This document shows positions 10,402-22,011 of a stretch of 64,000 bases of DNA, piece by piece. Made by a program: the position numbers and the translations under genes. The stretch spans positions 23,426,451 to 23,490,450 of the forward strand of contig OZ024914.1 of NCBI GenBank assembly GCA_964017125.1, read 5' to 3'. A model generated the notes under the pieces. The model was not told the DNA's origin. It did no database searches and saw only the letters and a program-made list of their open reading frames with translations. Numbering within the stretch: position 1 is the first letter of the stretch; the number at the start of each line of letters is the position of its first letter. This DNA is from Flabesymbios commensalis (lineage: Eukaryota; Annelida; Polychaeta; Terebellida; Flabelligeridae).

Positions 10402-10478
10402 ATCCGATCCGTCTAGGATTCGAACCTAGTACTAGCTCCAGGTTACGAGCCAGAGCCAAAATAAATGATCCACCGGGG
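10402..10478 (-). mobile_element. tRNA-derived sequence (SINE head or tRNA pseudogene)
   Basis: On the minus strand a perfect B box GGTTCGAATCC stands after a tRNA-like arm (GGCTCTGGCTCGTAACC). The acceptor stem does not close well, so this is not called a functional tRNA. Confidence 0.5.
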
Positions 10479-11499
10479 CCGACTATACAGTTTCTCACAT
10501 TTTGTATATTTCAGAGAGGTAAAACAAACTGACTTTACTTTACAACAGGTATACATAGAAGCAGAGAGTCCCGTTGCAATCAGGCATGTGTGTGGTGTCA
10601 TGCAGACGGTGGTCTAACGCTACAAACGGATAGTCAACCAATGGTCTGTTGCTAAATGGTTTAAATGGACATGACTACGATAGGTTGTGGTTTCTTAATA
10701 TTGTCCACGTATATCCCTCCATTCACTCAACCCCTTCTCAAATGGTCTGATTGAAATAACAGAGTGAAAGACATTCAATTACGCCATAGCCCAATTATGT
10801 GTAACAACACTAGCAGCTTTGCAGGGCAGTATTATATGTATTGTGTTTACTGTGAGATTTAACCCTTTAAGCCCAAAATTATCTGATTGGAATTTTTACT
10901 AAAGTTGCTTAATCACCTCGTTGTCGCACTCCATGATTTCTAATAAGTGGAAATATTCGCATTATAATTTTTTTTAATCCACTGGTTGGAACGAACACGC
11001 TGTACCTTCAAAAGATGCTTTGCAAATCTTAATAACAAAGATTAAAAACAATGCTAGTATTCGTATTACTGATATTTTGTATCAGTACACAATTCGCCGC
11101 TAATTTTTGGGAGATAATTCTGATAATCTACATGTATATGTGAAACAAACGGGCACATGTACTAAACTGGGCCAGCAAGACTACTGATGATGGTTATATG
11201 AACTCTGTGAAACGCAATGACGTCACCGGAACCCTTTTGAGTGGCTACTCGGTGAAAACAGTGTTATATAAATCCTCCTCCCCCATATTTCTTTGTAATA
11301 GATTGCAGATGAAAACATTACAGGCCAAGGCTATTGAGAGTTTCCCATAATATAAGACACAGCCCTAGATATTAGTCACCGCATAAACATCATAAAGTGA
11401 ACTATTTTAAGCTTCAGCTTGTTCAGCGTTGGCCTAACATTTAACAAGTTTTAGGAAATAAAGCGTGTTACATACTTTCATAAGGAGCTATACTGACAG
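10479..11499. other. No gene; one element end
   Basis: TTTAACCCTTTAAGCCC at about 10859 is the end sequence of a family A-type element, but neither hairpin nor partner end was found. The rest is unidentified. Confidence 0.35.
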
Positions 11500-11555
11500 C
11501 TTGGTATTAAAGGGTGGTATCTGCCACTTTGAAAAGTGGCAGGTACGATACCAAG
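11500..11555. repeat. Short imperfect hairpin
   Basis: CTTGGTAT...ATACCAAG outside and TGCCACTTT/AAAGTGGCA inside with a two-step bulge. Confidence 0.5.
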
Positions 11556-11840
11556 GTGACCACCTGACCACTCACATACTATTATACATTCAGTCCAATC
11601 AGCATTGCTCAACCTAATATTTGGATTCCATGTGGGCAGTGATAAGTTAGTGTTTGAGAGGTTGGTTTATTCCAGTATTTCAGTATATGTCTAGGGATTG
11701 GGAGAACCCCCGGGCGAGTGATTCCGTTGTCAACACATACAGTTATACTGTATGAACATCTTAGATGGTGTACGGTGCCGCCGCACCATGCTTTATGTAC
11801 ATATAGCTCAGCCAGATATCCTCACATCTAAATGTGTGGA

Positions 11841-11880
11841 GTGAGACCTTACCACGCCACCTACAGGCGTGGTACCTCAC
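11841..11880. repeat. Short hairpin
   Basis: TACCACGCC / GGCGTGGTA with loop ACCTACA, flanked by GTGAG / CTCAC. Confidence 0.6.
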
Positions 11881-11882
11881 TA

Positions 11883-11930
11883 TTGGAGAACCTTTGAGGC
11901 AGAAAGGTAGCGTGTTTGACCTCAGTACGT
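11883..11930 (+). mobile_element. Fragment of the dimeric SINE (second unit)
   Basis: GAGGCAGAAAGGTAGCGTGT followed by TTGACCTCAG matches the second tRNA-like unit. Confidence 0.4.
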
Positions 11931-12200
11931 AAAATATCTAAGGCAAACTAACTTTAGCTACGTTTTTGCTCCCCATTTCTAGAAATTTATCATGATAATG
12001 TCCTTCTTCTCGCTATTTCTTACATGTTTTTAGCCGTCTTATTTCAGTGTATATTTCTGTTGTTGATATAAAAATCATTTCCACTTGATAAAACGTCGCC
12101 TTTCATTTACGTCTCATATGATAGGCCCAGCAGTCACTCATTTGAACATTTCACTCGTATCGTTTCTGCTCAATAGCCGGCTAACTTTGCAGCCTATACG

Positions 12201-12307
12201 CAGCAAGTAAGATGATACATTGACCAAATGTTCATTTAATGTTGAACTATCGTCTGCGACGCTGACCCAGCGTTGAAACAACGCGGGATGAATGTCTCGT
12301 GTTAGCT
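12201..12307. repeat. Fb palindrome
   Basis: CAGCAAGTAAGATGATACAT to AATGTCTCGTGTTAGCTT, apex GTC-TGC-GAC; moderately diverged. Confidence 0.65.
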
Positions 12308-12943
12308 TGATAAAACATTTTCAAAACAGTCAACGGGCAAAAGAAGATGCAATACAAAACTGGTATATATAGAAAATAACATACCGGCTTTTCTGGCTAA
12401 GTATGCATGCTGTTATTTTTCTGTATGGATGAAGTGTCATTTCACACCTCGATATAAAGAAGTCACATGTAACGTATACCTCGAATACAGCGACGATAAT
12501 ACAGGGGTAAAGAAAATCACTGTCATGTCAATGGCTGACAGGGTGGAAGGGAATGTAAAAAAAATATATATAAAAAAATAACAAATCGTCAATGTCTACA
12601 TAAGTGCTTGTATCTTTGACCCTTTGTGCGCAAAATTGTCCTGCAAATTTTTTCACGAAGAAAAGCACAAAACTCCCAACATTATGATGCTAGATTTTCT
12701 GATTATATAGAATTTATGTAATTATATAGAATTATGTGTGTTTAATTTACATTAAGAACATATGCCTATTCTGTGAAACTCAATAACCTTGACCTCCATT
12801 GTTGTCACTGAGCCAGCTAATACAATGAAGTTTGGGGGAGGAGGTCTCATATAACCTTGTTTTCACCGAGCTCCCATTCAAAACGGTTTCCGGTGACGTC
12901 ACTGCGTTTTGCAGAATATAATTTCTGTGAGCGTAGTAATCAC
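12308..12943. other. No supported gene
   Basis: A-rich run near 12555-12585; CCCTTTGTGCGCAAAATTG at 12620 resembles a single element end. Confidence 0.3.
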
Positions 12944-13025
12944 AACAAACAAAAGGCGTTGGCCCGATGTTGGCCCAAAGTTTGCTGGGCATCGTCTTTG
13001 ACGCTGCCCTCGCCAACCTTATTAT
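12944..13025. repeat. Fb palindrome, rearranged copy
   Basis: ACAAACAAAAGGCGTTGGCC, apex CATCGTCTTTGACGCTG; the outer right arm is lost. Confidence 0.5.
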
Positions 13026-13062
13026 CGGGATACAGAGACTGTAACAGGTCATAGCTAGGCGC

Positions 13063-13118
13063 CCCAGCAAACACGAGATATTAGACCAATGTTGGTTCAA
13101 TGTATCGTGTTTGCTGGG
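13063..13118. repeat. Fb palindrome with central deletion (56 bp)
   Basis: CCCAGCAAACACGAGATATT to ATGTATCGTGTTTGCTGGG with intact ends; the whole middle including the apex is gone. Confidence 0.8.
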
Positions 13119-13226
13119 ACACCACTCGCCGAATGACTTGAAGTCCATGTTTTTAATAATAGATCGCGTCATTAGATATTCTTAATGTAGTTTTACTCCA
13201 CCAGTCTTCGCCCATCTAATATGAGG

Positions 13227-13285
13227 CGCTTACTCGATGTTGTTTTATTGCTGGCACACCGCATGCGACGTTATCTCAACATCAA
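13227..13285. repeat. Fb fragment
   Basis: ACTCGATGTTGTTTTATTGC and CCGCATGCGACGTTATC, decayed. Confidence 0.4.
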
Positions 13286-13416
13286 ATGGCCAATTCCAAA
13301 GTCACATGTAACTCAAATAATTTGTAGACAACGAATCCTTCAAACACAAAGTCACTTTTGTATTTTGTAATTTTATTTTAATATATGTATTTATTTCTCC
13401 ACATTGTAGGTTTATT

Positions 13417-13524
13417 GCCAACAACCACGAAACGCTCATCCAATTCCTGTTTAATGTTGGCTCGCCGTCTTCGGCGCTGGCCAATATTAAAAAAAACATT
13501 GGGTTAACGTTTCGTGTTTTCTGT
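13417..13524. repeat. Fb palindrome
   Basis: GCCAACAACCACGAAACG to AACGTTTCGTGTTTTCTG; apex CGTCTTCGGCG. CACGAAACG/CGTTTCGTG near the ends is particular to this copy and present on both arms. Confidence 0.7.
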
Positions 13525-13725
13525 TATTTCTGTTTCTCCACTTATTCACCTGTCGTATACCTGATCACCTATGGCGACGCCGTTGTAATATCGCTTCATT
13601 GTGTATAATGTAACTGTAACGTCTCGTAGCTAGTAAATCTCCCTCGATAGAACAAAACTAAAATTGCAAAATAAATCTACGAGAAGCCAGTGTCAGTGTC
13701 ACAGCAGGGTCTAGCGACGGCTCCA

Positions 13726-14275
13726 GGACATTTCGCACCATAGACGTTTCGCCCCCGTCGCCGTGATGACTTGTCTCAGTTTAAGACGTTTCGCCCCCCT
13801 GTGAGACGTTTCGCACCCACGGAAGACGTTTCGCCCCCTATGTGAGATGTTTCGCCCCCCTGTGAAACGTTTCGCCCCCCTGTGAGACGTTTCGCACCCA
13901 CGGATGACGTTTCGCCCCCTATGTGAGACGTTTCGCCCCCTATGTGAGACGTTTCGCCCCCTATAGAGACGTTTCGCCCCCCTATTGAGACGTTTCGCCC
14001 CCTATTTAGACGTTTCGCCCCCTATTGAGACGTTTCGCCCCCTAGGGAAGACGTTTCGCCCCTTCTCCAAATTAAGACATTTCGAACCCTTATGTGAGAC
14101 GTTTCGCCCCCATTCTTATAGGACGTTTCGCCCCCATTCTTATAGGACGTTTCGCACCCTAGGCAAGTCGTTTTGCCCCCGTTCTTATAGGACGTTTCGC
14201 ACCCTAGAGAAGACGTTTCGCCCCCGTTCCTTTAGGACGTTTTGTACCCCAGAGATGACGTTTAGCCCCCTCCCC
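13726..14275 (+). repeat. GACGTTTCGCCCC minisatellite, left arm
   Basis: About 25 copies of the core GACGTTTCGCCCCC separated by short variable spacers (CTATGTGA, CCTGTGA, TTCTTATAG, TAGGGAA). Unit about 18-24 bp. An open frame through it is only the repeat translated. Confidence 0.9.
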
Positions 14276-14560
14276 AAATTAGGATACCCAGCCCCTATAT
14301 TTAAAAAAATAAATAATCAGCCTTCAAATTTATATACGTTAATGTAATACAACTTACAATATTGCATTAAATTATTTATGTTCCAAGTTTAGGTCGGCGA
14401 TCAGATCGATAGCACAATAAATTACGGTGGCTGAATCAATGAATGAAAACGGTGAGTGATAGTGAATGCATGAACAACAAGGTAGCCTAAGTGGGCACAC
14501 ACACATGTCTTTCCTAATAATAAATGGGACGGCAATCTTCACAATTGTATCCTGTTTTAT

Positions 14561-14992
14561 GATTGGGGTGCGAAACGTATTTCTTAAAAGTAAATATCAT
14601 GCTGATTTATGAATAGCAAGCGAAACGTCTTTCCTAATTATGAAAAGGATGCGAAACGTCTTTCCAAATTGTGACTATAGGGGGCGAAACATCTTTCTAA
14701 TTAGGGGGCGAAACGTCTTTCCAAAATATGAAGAGGGGCGAAACGTCTTTCCTAATAATGAAATGGGTGCGAAACGTCTTTCCTAAATATGATTTGTGGG
14801 CGAAACGTCTTTCTGAAATATGGTTTGGGTGCGAAACGTCTTTCTGAAATATGGTTTGGTTGCGAAACGTCTTTCTGAAATATGGTTTGGGTGCGAAACG
14901 TCTTTATAAAATATGGTTTGGGTGCGAAACGTCTTTTTAAAATATGGTTTGGGTGCGAAACGTCTTCTTGAACTATGAAGACGGGGGCGTTC
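14561..14992 (-). repeat. GACGTTTCGCCCC minisatellite, inverted arm
   Basis: The same core in reverse complement (GGGTGCGAAACGTCTTTC), with a different, more regular unit of about 33 bp at 14780-14960 whose spacer is TGAAATATGGTTTGG. Inverted relative to 13726-14275; about 285 bp of other sequence lies between. Confidence 0.9.
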
Positions 14993-15132
14993 GTTGCTCA
15001 TCTATTTAAAGCAGAAAAGAACATTTTTAACGTTCTACAACAACCTTCTAAACCGTGCTTTAAAAATCGGATACGGCTAATCACGTTTACAGTATTCCAT
15101 CTAGTATCCAGAAGGGGTCATGGCGCCACTGT

Positions 15133-15365
15133 TTAACCCTTTAACCGCCGGTGCCGCATATATTCGGGTTTTCATTTTTTATTAGCACATTAAGTACCAC
15201 ATTTGTTATATGTTAAAGATAAAATGTGACATCAACCAACAAGATTTGAAAATTTTGTCAAATCTGAATAATTTCCACTCACTTGAAGTTGTGGATCGCG
15301 TCAGCGAGACACAACTTCAAGTGAGTGAGAATTCAAATTGAATAATTTGGCGGTTAAAAGGTTAA
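15133..15365 (-). mobile_element. Family A MITE, nearly intact
   Basis: TTAACCCTTTAACCGCCGG to TTTGGCGGTTAAAAGGTTAA. Stem CTCACTTGAAGTTGTG/CACAACTTCAAGTGAG, apex TCGCGTCAGCGA with GA facing GA. A good consensus copy. Confidence 0.85.
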
Positions 15366-15603
15366 GACGTTATTGGTTGTACCTAGAAAGTAATCGCTAT
15401 ACATAAACATAAACATCGCCAGTAATGACCACTATGTACATGCAGCCATCAGGCATTATTTCATAGGTGTGAACGCACAACACCAGTGTATTAGCGATAT
15501 CCAGTTGTTTTGTACATTTTGAGCAGGTCCATATTAACTCAGCCAAGCCGTGACCCATTGCTGACAATGGTCCCGGTGGGGTTGAGATGGACCTCACAAT
15601 AAT

Positions 15604-15712
15604 TCAAAGGGACATGGCGCTTTCCAAATAGATAAAGGGCAACATGGCGCTCATGAAGGGCAACCTGGCGCTTATGAAAGATAGCATGACCTAGCGCCAT
15701 GTTAGAAATGGC
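15604..15712. repeat. Short minisatellite with ATGGCGCT core
   Basis: GGGACATGGCGCTTTCC, GGGCAACATGGCGCTCATGA, GGGCAACCTGGCGCTTATGA, then an inverted CTAGCGCCATG. Confidence 0.65.
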
Positions 15713-16111
15713 TAGATGAAACACAGTCCTTTGTGAACCTAAATTAATGTGCTGATTGTGCCATTCAGTAACATAATTCTGTTAACTTCTGTGTCGTCTA
15801 AGTTGGATACCAGCAGTGATTTTCTTGTCTACATTATGCCGGCTATATAGCCTACTTGTCACAAATGCACATCTCTATACGTCTACCTATGAAGCAAATT
15901 GATCTTAACCAAACACATGGGCGTTTCTGTTTTGCTTCCGCGCATGTCATACCTAAATGTTATACAACAATTACAGCTATTTGTGCCGCAGAATAAATTT
16001 GAAAAAGACTTTGTGTCAGGTGATGATTGATGTACGTATAGCCCAGGGCGACCAAGACCTCTGTCAATGGCATTCTCCACCCCTTGAGGACAATAATGCC
16101 GCCATGTTCGA

Positions 16112-16342
16112 GCCCTTACAGCGCTGAAATATTTTTGTATAAACCATGGAGACCAAAGTTTTTTTCATAAATATCTTAGTTAGCTCTTTCTGTTTCATTT
16201 GAATACCTATGTTATGGGTCTACTACCATTATAAATAATTTAATTCTTTCAGCGCGGGGATCGTCTTTATACGTCAGAATCTGACGTCTGTAGACGTCAG
16301 ATTCTGACGTATAAAGACGATCCCCGCGCTGAAAGAGGTAAA
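16112..16342 (-). mobile_element. Family B MITE with perfect hairpin
   Basis: CCCTTACAGCGCTGAAATAT on the left. The hairpin CTTTCAGCGCGGGGATCGTC to GACGATCCCCGCGCTGAAAG is 86 bp without mismatch, centre TGTA. Confidence 0.85.
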
Positions 16343-16620
16343 TAGAGTATATTTTTTTGGTATTAGATTGACGAATTTGCTTTGACCCCCCCCCCCCCCT
16401 CTAGCACTGAGCTATTTCGTTCAGGGTTTTTTTGCGCTATAGTAGCAAGTATTCACGACTCAGGGTGTAGAAAAATATGTGGTGATTTTATGAGATATCT
16501 CAAACAAAGCCTCCTTAGTGTGAAGGATCAGACAATTTTTCTTCGATGAACTTCGATGAACATATTCAAAATATGCCATGCATAAATGTGGCGAAGGGGC
16601 CTAAAGGGTTAAATAAATTG

Positions 16621-16685
16621 TTCCCAACAAACACGAGACATTGATCTAATGTTTGCTTAATGTTGCGCCAGCATCGCAGACATTT
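16621..16685. repeat. Fb left half
   Basis: CCCAACAAACACGAGACATT, then ATGTTGCGCCAGCATCGCAG; the right arm is missing. Confidence 0.55.
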
Positions 16686-16720
16686 ACCGGTTATAATGTG
16701 AACGATCTAATATCAGTCTT

Positions 16721-16868
16721 TTAACCCTTTAAGCCCCGTTGTCATATAAATGCGCCACACGACGTGTTTTCAATGGAATTCATTGAATAAAAACTGATAT
16801 AATTTATCACGATACATGCAATACGGAATAGGTTCCAATTTGTGGTATTATGCTGGGGGGGGGGGGGG
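16721..16868. mobile_element. One end of a TTAA-CCC element and a G-run
   Basis: TTTAACCCTTTAAGCCCCG resembles the family A end; a G-run at 16855-16868 follows. No hairpin. Confidence 0.3.
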
Positions 16869-17502
16869 AAACGACCAATTACAAGTATTCGCCCTCAAAA
16901 CACACTGTCCATGATGATAAACAGTAGAAACTGGTCAGTACAAGGGCAGGTAAAATAACTGCTATCACACAGGTCTGAAACTATGTTATTGTGGCAAATA
17001 ACAGCATAGGTATATAATAATCTCACAAATCACCCATCAATCAGACAAAGCCACCAAACGCGTGTTTAACATTATATACTGGCGCAGATTCCGTCCTCGC
17101 ACGTAGAGCTGTATGACATTTCGCGGGAGATATTGTTGCTCTCTTTACGCAGCTATACCTGGAGTAAATCCAAACTAAAAGGTTTCTGGTATTAGCACGG
17201 CGTTTTTAACACTTTGTGAACGAGATTCTAGAGAAATAATCATAGCTGTGGCTCTACATGGGTGCCGAGTACTCAACACTATTTGAATAGTGATAAAACA
17301 TACGTAGACTGCATGTTGACCCTCTATTGTTTTTGTCCTACTTACAATTCACAGCGTAAAACGTTATTTCAATAAGTTTTAGGGCAGAAGCTGTCATAAT
17401 GGCTTATCCAGGGGGAAAATGTTTTTCCAAGGAAATGTTCACCATCTGAGCTGACGTAACTGACAAGCTGCTGTCAATTACTGTCCGAGACTACTGTGTA
17501 CT

Positions 17503-17564
17503 GCAAAGACAAACAGCAGTAACTGCTCACTTTTCAAGTAAGCAGCTACTGCTGTTTGCCTTTG
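17503..17564. repeat. G palindrome, compensated variant
   Basis: GCAAAGACAAACAGCAGTAA to TACTGCTGTTTGCCTTTG. AAACAGCAGTA/TACTGCTGTTT replaces the usual AAAAGGCAGTA/TACTGCCTTTT, so both arms changed together. Confidence 0.8.
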
Positions 17565-17789
17565 TTTAACATCTCTCTATGTACATGACTGCCAGGTACT
17601 CACCCATCTCAGGAAGATGCCGCAAACGTCAGCCAAACTAGTACTCAATGTTGGGCCGCCATCTAATATGTTTGTCCTACTTATTTACCAGCTTATTGTT
17701 TATGGAATGATAATTGATTACCACGACAATTCCTGGCAAAATTAATTTTGAATCTGTACAAGTTGAAAAATCTTTCAGATATACAAGTA

Positions 17790-17860
17790 GAGCTCATTGT
17801 TAGCGTGCTTGACTCAGTGCTCGGTGGTACCGGGTTCGAATCCCGCTGTGTCTTGCCTCA
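17790..17860 (+). mobile_element. tRNA-derived sequence
   Basis: A-box-like TTGTTAGCGTGCTTGA and a perfect B box GGTTCGAATCC inside a closed T-arm (CCGGG...CCCG). Probably a SINE head; the 5' half is not a clean tRNA. Confidence 0.5.
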
Positions 17861-18000
17861 GCGTTCAAATATAAGAGATAATTATAACTAAAAAATACAA
17901 CCGGTCGATCAGCGCCGTATTAAAGCATAGAAAATTGAACAGGAGTTCCCAAACTCCGATGCCCGGCTTTAGTCTGTTTGAGTGCAATATATATAGGCAT

Positions 18001-18106
18001 ACCCACCCAATTCTGGTTCAATTTTGAGCCAGCGTCGCAGCCCTTTGATGGTTCAATGGCGGTCAATTGTCTGCGACGCTGGCCCAACATTATTCAATCA
18101 GCAAAC
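18001..18106. repeat. Fb palindrome, decayed
   Basis: Two partial apices (GCGTCGCAGCC and TTGTCTGCGACGCTGG) and TTCAATTTTGAGCC; possibly two copies merged. Confidence 0.5.
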
Positions 18107-18200
18107 ACATGGTATTCACCCAATGCTGTTTCACTGTTAACCCACAGTCTTTGACGCTGGCTCAACATTAAAACAGCATTAGGTGATTGTCCCGTATTGA
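18103..18200. repeat. Fb palindrome
   Basis: CAGCAAACACATGGTATTCA; CCCAATGCTGTTT pairs with AAACAGCATTAGG; apex GTC-TTT-GAC. Directly follows the previous copy. Confidence 0.65.
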
Positions 18201-18263
18201 TGGGACTGAGGCATTGCTATATGCCGGTGACCCTTTCTTTCCCGGTCGCCAGAAAGGCCACTT

Positions 18264-18345
18264 CCCAGATAACACGATACATTGGCCCACTGCTGATGTA
18301 ATGCTGGGCCACCGTCTGCGACGCTTGGCCAACATTATTCCAACC
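18264..18345. repeat. Fb palindrome, right end lost
   Basis: CCCAGATAACACGATACATT, apex CCGTCTGCGACG, then CTTGGCCAACATTATT. Confidence 0.6.
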
Positions 18346-18625
18346 AAAACCCTTTGAGTTCTAATCACGAATATAATCATTAATATATTTTTTTTTGAAC
18401 TCTTTTTAAAGGCGAAAGTATTCAACCTAGGGACCTCAAACGTTATATTCATAAGAACTGCACCCCTCTTTCCACTAAATAGGACACAAACTCAGGCAAA
18501 ATAAACCTAAATATGAATGACCAACACGTCAAAGTTAACATTTAACCTTAGTCATAAAACCTTACAGATTTAAATGAACGAAGGTTTAAAATTATTAAAT
18601 GTTCTAAATGTTATTACCATGATTC

Positions 18626-18991
18626 AAGGGACTGGCCCAGGTTAAAATCATAAAAAAATCGGTGATTTCATTTTGGCTTCTTAATATGACCATATGATGT
18701 AAACATGTCCATAGAACTGCTAATTTTTTTATAATTTTTGTGCTGCGCATTCACCAGTTAGGCTAGATATAGAGACGAAATTCCTGATTTCTAATTATTG
18801 TCAACCATGTCAAAAATTAGAAATACGGGAATTTCGTCTCTATATCTAGCCTAACTGGTGAATGCGCAGCAGAACAATTTAAAAAAATTAGCAGTTCTAG
18901 TCTATGGACATGTTCACATGATATAGTCATATTAAGAAGCCAAAATAAAATCACCGATTTTTTGATGAATTTAGCCTGAGACAGTCCCTTT
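18626..18991. mobile_element. Long inverted repeat, arms about 165 bp
   Basis: AAGGGACTG...CAGTCCCTT. The arms share GCGCATTCACCAGTTAGGCT and AGATATAGAGACGAAATTCC with only scattered differences; the centre is an AT-rich 40 bp. Foldback transposon of unknown superfamily; no target duplication found. Confidence 0.75.
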
Positions 18992-19401
18992 AAGTAAGAT
19001 ATAATGTACTGAAATATATATACATTATTCATATCAGAACCTACTTGTGTTCATGTAACACCTGCTTTCAAGCATAAAATTAGCTTATACAATTTTTTTC
19101 TTCATACAATTTTAGATTACGAAACAAAATAACACCGACTTTTCAGAAAATGTTTTATTTTCAAGATACGCAATTTGAATAATGACCTATTTTGAACAGA
19201 CCCATTTTACTCAAAAAATCTTACCAAATCTGATACCTATATGTAGCAGAAGGCTTCTTCTGGCCCCACGGCTATCCATGTATGGGGCAAATAGATTTAT
19301 ATTAAGTCCACCTAATCCAGATTATCACTCAGTGTGAGCGGATCAATCCAGATGAGCCGTCATATTAATGATAAACTGGTCATAATACTTCTCAGGAGGA
19401 C
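18992..19401. other. No recognised gene or repeat
   Basis: AT-rich sequence with no coding or repeat signal. Confidence 0.35.
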
Positions 19402-19490
19402 TTTTTTTAATTCAAGGATTCGAAATCAGTTTGTTTTCTGGCTGAGACAGCCAGAAAACAAACTGATTTCGAGTCATTGAATTAAAAAAA
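19402..19490. repeat. 89-bp palindrome
   Basis: TTCGAAATCAGTTTGTTTTC and its complement around CTGGCTGAGACAGCCAG; outer arms TTTTTTAATTCAA/TTGAATTAAAAAA. One short mismatched block (GGA/GTCA). Confidence 0.8.
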
Positions 19491-20444
19491 TCTTTATGAA
19501 AAGTGTTATAGTGACCAGTGACGATAAACACACAGCTACCATGCATGGATGCAGATACAGCTGTATAAACTATATAAAATAATTATTCTAGCTATTAAAT
19601 TTATAAATCCCGCGAAATAGTACGTTCGGACTAGACTTTATATAGTCACTCGATTTGAAAGTGAATTCTAAAAAATGTCCTAACGTCACAAATATACAGT
19701 AGGTCGTTATTATAAGATATTTTTAAAATACCGTCAAAATTATTTCAAAGGCGATATTTCTTCTAATATAATAATTGAAACATTTTCCGGCCCAGACGTT
19801 TAGCCAGCTATGCAGTTTTGCATAAGGGAAATGCTCATCTTAAGTGAAAAAAAGTTCACAGTAAAAACACCTATCAGCGTCTGTTTACATAGTCAAACGC
19901 TTTTCTTAACCTGCTGTCAGGGTTTTTTGGCAAAACTTTGGTTTACAATTTACCAGTAACTATCGCATTTCTCCCCCGTAGAAAATTTGCTAAATGAGTA
20001 ACATTTGGTTTTCTTTCACTACATCCGCTGAAGCGCAGGGAAACAATCAAACAAGATTTTAAGTATGTTATCCAATTATTTTGTTTGTTATACCTTTAAC
20101 ATTATTAAGCGATCATTTATAAAGCCGTGAGGTCTAGATTAAAGTCACATGTTTTGCCTGACAGGTGTTTAACAAAATGATTAACCCTCGTACAGCAATA
20201 GGCATGTTTACAAGCATAGGTGTCAATCTAGAGAAACTACAACTTAAAATTAAATGACGTAAGAACTATTAAAGTCAAGTGCATTTGATATATGTCGAAG
20301 ATATTTTATAGAGCTTTACTAAACGTAGGTATTATTTTTTTAGAAAAGTTAGAAATTTCGTCAGCAATTCCGGTTTACAAAATAAAAATGATTTAAAATA
20401 AGTTGGTACCTAACCAAGCTAACCTTTTACTTGCTAAGTTATCC
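19491..20444. other. No supported gene; D hairpin trace
   Basis: TTTCGTCAGCAATTCCGG (20356-20373) is half of a family D hairpin. No coding signal. Confidence 0.3.
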
Positions 20445-20618
20445 TATTTAAATTTTCCACCACTTATAGTTATGAGACACAACTTCAATTTAAAAAAACG
20501 ACTCGTATTTGTTTAACTTAAAACCAGAAATGTGCATACCTTTTAGGCACTTTTAAGCACTCCCAGTGACAGCGATTTGATCTACTCATAAGATAGTGTT
20601 TGGCGCTTAAAGGGTTAA
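20445..20618 (+). mobile_element. Family A' MITE with hairpin apex deleted
   Basis: CCACTTATAGTTATGAGACA followed by CAACTTCAATT: the apex TCGCTACCGCGA is missing. The tail CCCAGTGACAGCGATTTGAT is kept; ends CTTAAAGGGTTAA. Confidence 0.65.
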
Positions 20619-20833
20619 ACGTTTTAAAGTGCCCCTCAGTAAAAAAATCAAAAAAATCTATGAGATGAATAAGCGGCGTGACATGAGAATGTGCCGGTGA
20701 TCATGGTGATGTTCACCTAGCTGTACCCCCCCCCCGTCAGCTAACCTCTTGTCTACTAGGGTTAGGTGGATAAAGGTCCTCACAGAGTTACGATGGCAGA
20801 ATTATCAGACTGATTATGGTACAGGTTAAGTTC

Positions 20834-20937
20834 ACCAGCAAACACGTAGCATTGAACCAATGTTGTTTTAATGTTGGGCCAGCGTCGTAGACGGTGGACC
20901 AGCATTAAAACAACATTGGTTCAATGCTACGTGTCTG
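20834..20937. repeat. Fb palindrome, very high arm identity
   Basis: ACGTAGCATTGAACCAATGT...ACATTGGTTCAATGCTACGT, apex GTC-GTA-GAC. ACGTAGC/GCTACGT occurs only here and is matched on both arms. Confidence 0.88.
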
Positions 20938-21343
20938 AATATTGGACTTAAAATTTAAAGTATTTAAAATTCGTGCGCTCATAGGCTAAATCTGATCTGA
21001 TATATCACAAGAAAGCTCTTGCTATGAGCAAAGATCAAAGAAATCCTTCTACTGGTTATATTGATGGAATAAAAAACACTACATACTTAGATAACTATAC
21101 TGGGAAACGTATTGTAATGGTTGTAGTACACATTTCTATTATTGTTGTGTACGCATGAGAGTTCGTACAGAAACATAAGACACAAGACATGCTGCTAGAT
21201 TTGTTAATGCAGACGACTATATTTTGACGTGCACACAAAATTTTGTGTAAAATAGAGTGACGTCAGTACTGTGGGGGTCTGTTAGAGAGCCTAAATGTAA
21301 TCGCGTTATTGTTTGACTTATGATTTGCACGGATGATTAGCAT
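20938..21343. other. No recognised gene or repeat
   Basis: AT-rich; nothing assigned. Confidence 0.35.
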
Positions 21344-21590
21344 TGAAACCCTTTAACCGCCAAATTATTTAATTTGAATTTTCACCCACTTCAAGTTGTG
21401 TCTCGCTAACGCGATCCATAACTTCAAGTGAGTGAAAATTATTAGGATTTGACAAAATAAAGGTCAACTGTTTTCAAATCTTGCTGGTTTATGTCACATT
21501 TTATCTTTAACATATTTAAAATGTGGCACTTAATGTGCTAATAAAAAATGAAAACCCGAATATATGCGGCACCGGCGGTTAAAGGTTTAA
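21344..21590 (+). mobile_element. Family A MITE, complete
   Basis: AACCCTTTAACCGCCAAATT to GCACCGGCGGTTAAAGGTTT. Hairpin near the left end, apex TCGCTAACGCGA with TC facing TC. The tail has ATGTTAAAG-type and TGCTAATAAAAAATGAAAAC blocks. Confidence 0.85.
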
Positions 21591-22011
21591 TATATGAAGC
21601 TATCACATGCAGCGTGCTTCTTTTTTACATATTGCGTGCAATCTTTATGCAACACCAAATCTTTTCTATTATATTAAGCCCATTTGAAGATCGCAATTAT
21701 AGATAGTTATCTCCGCACACTCTACAAGACGTCTACCCCTTAAATAACTTTAGCACAAAAAATGGTCTGATGATGATCCTTCATGACAATGCTCACCGCT
21801 TGACTTTATGACCGACATAGTTAACTACATAACGTCACTCACTTACAGCCAATACAATAATCAACTTCATTCTTAAAATTTTCACCGAACAATATTTATT
21901 TGCATGTCCTGCGTCTTGAACGTTGAGGTTTTGCTTCAGCTACTTTGGAGCGGTGTTAATATCACGTTGAATATTTAGAAGATCTGTTTAGAAATTAATG
22001 ATGACATTTTT
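21591..22011. other. No recognised gene or repeat
   Basis: AT-rich sequence before the tetranucleotide array. Confidence 0.35.

Noticed and set aside
10402-10478. Functional tRNA gene (also 17790, 26993, 41439, 49234)
   Set aside because: B boxes are good but acceptor stems or D-arms do not close, and several copies are heads of SINEs.
13985-15001. Frames with ETFRP or KTFRTQTIF repeats
   Set aside because: Translations of the GACGTTTCGCCCC minisatellite; opposite arms give unrelated peptides.
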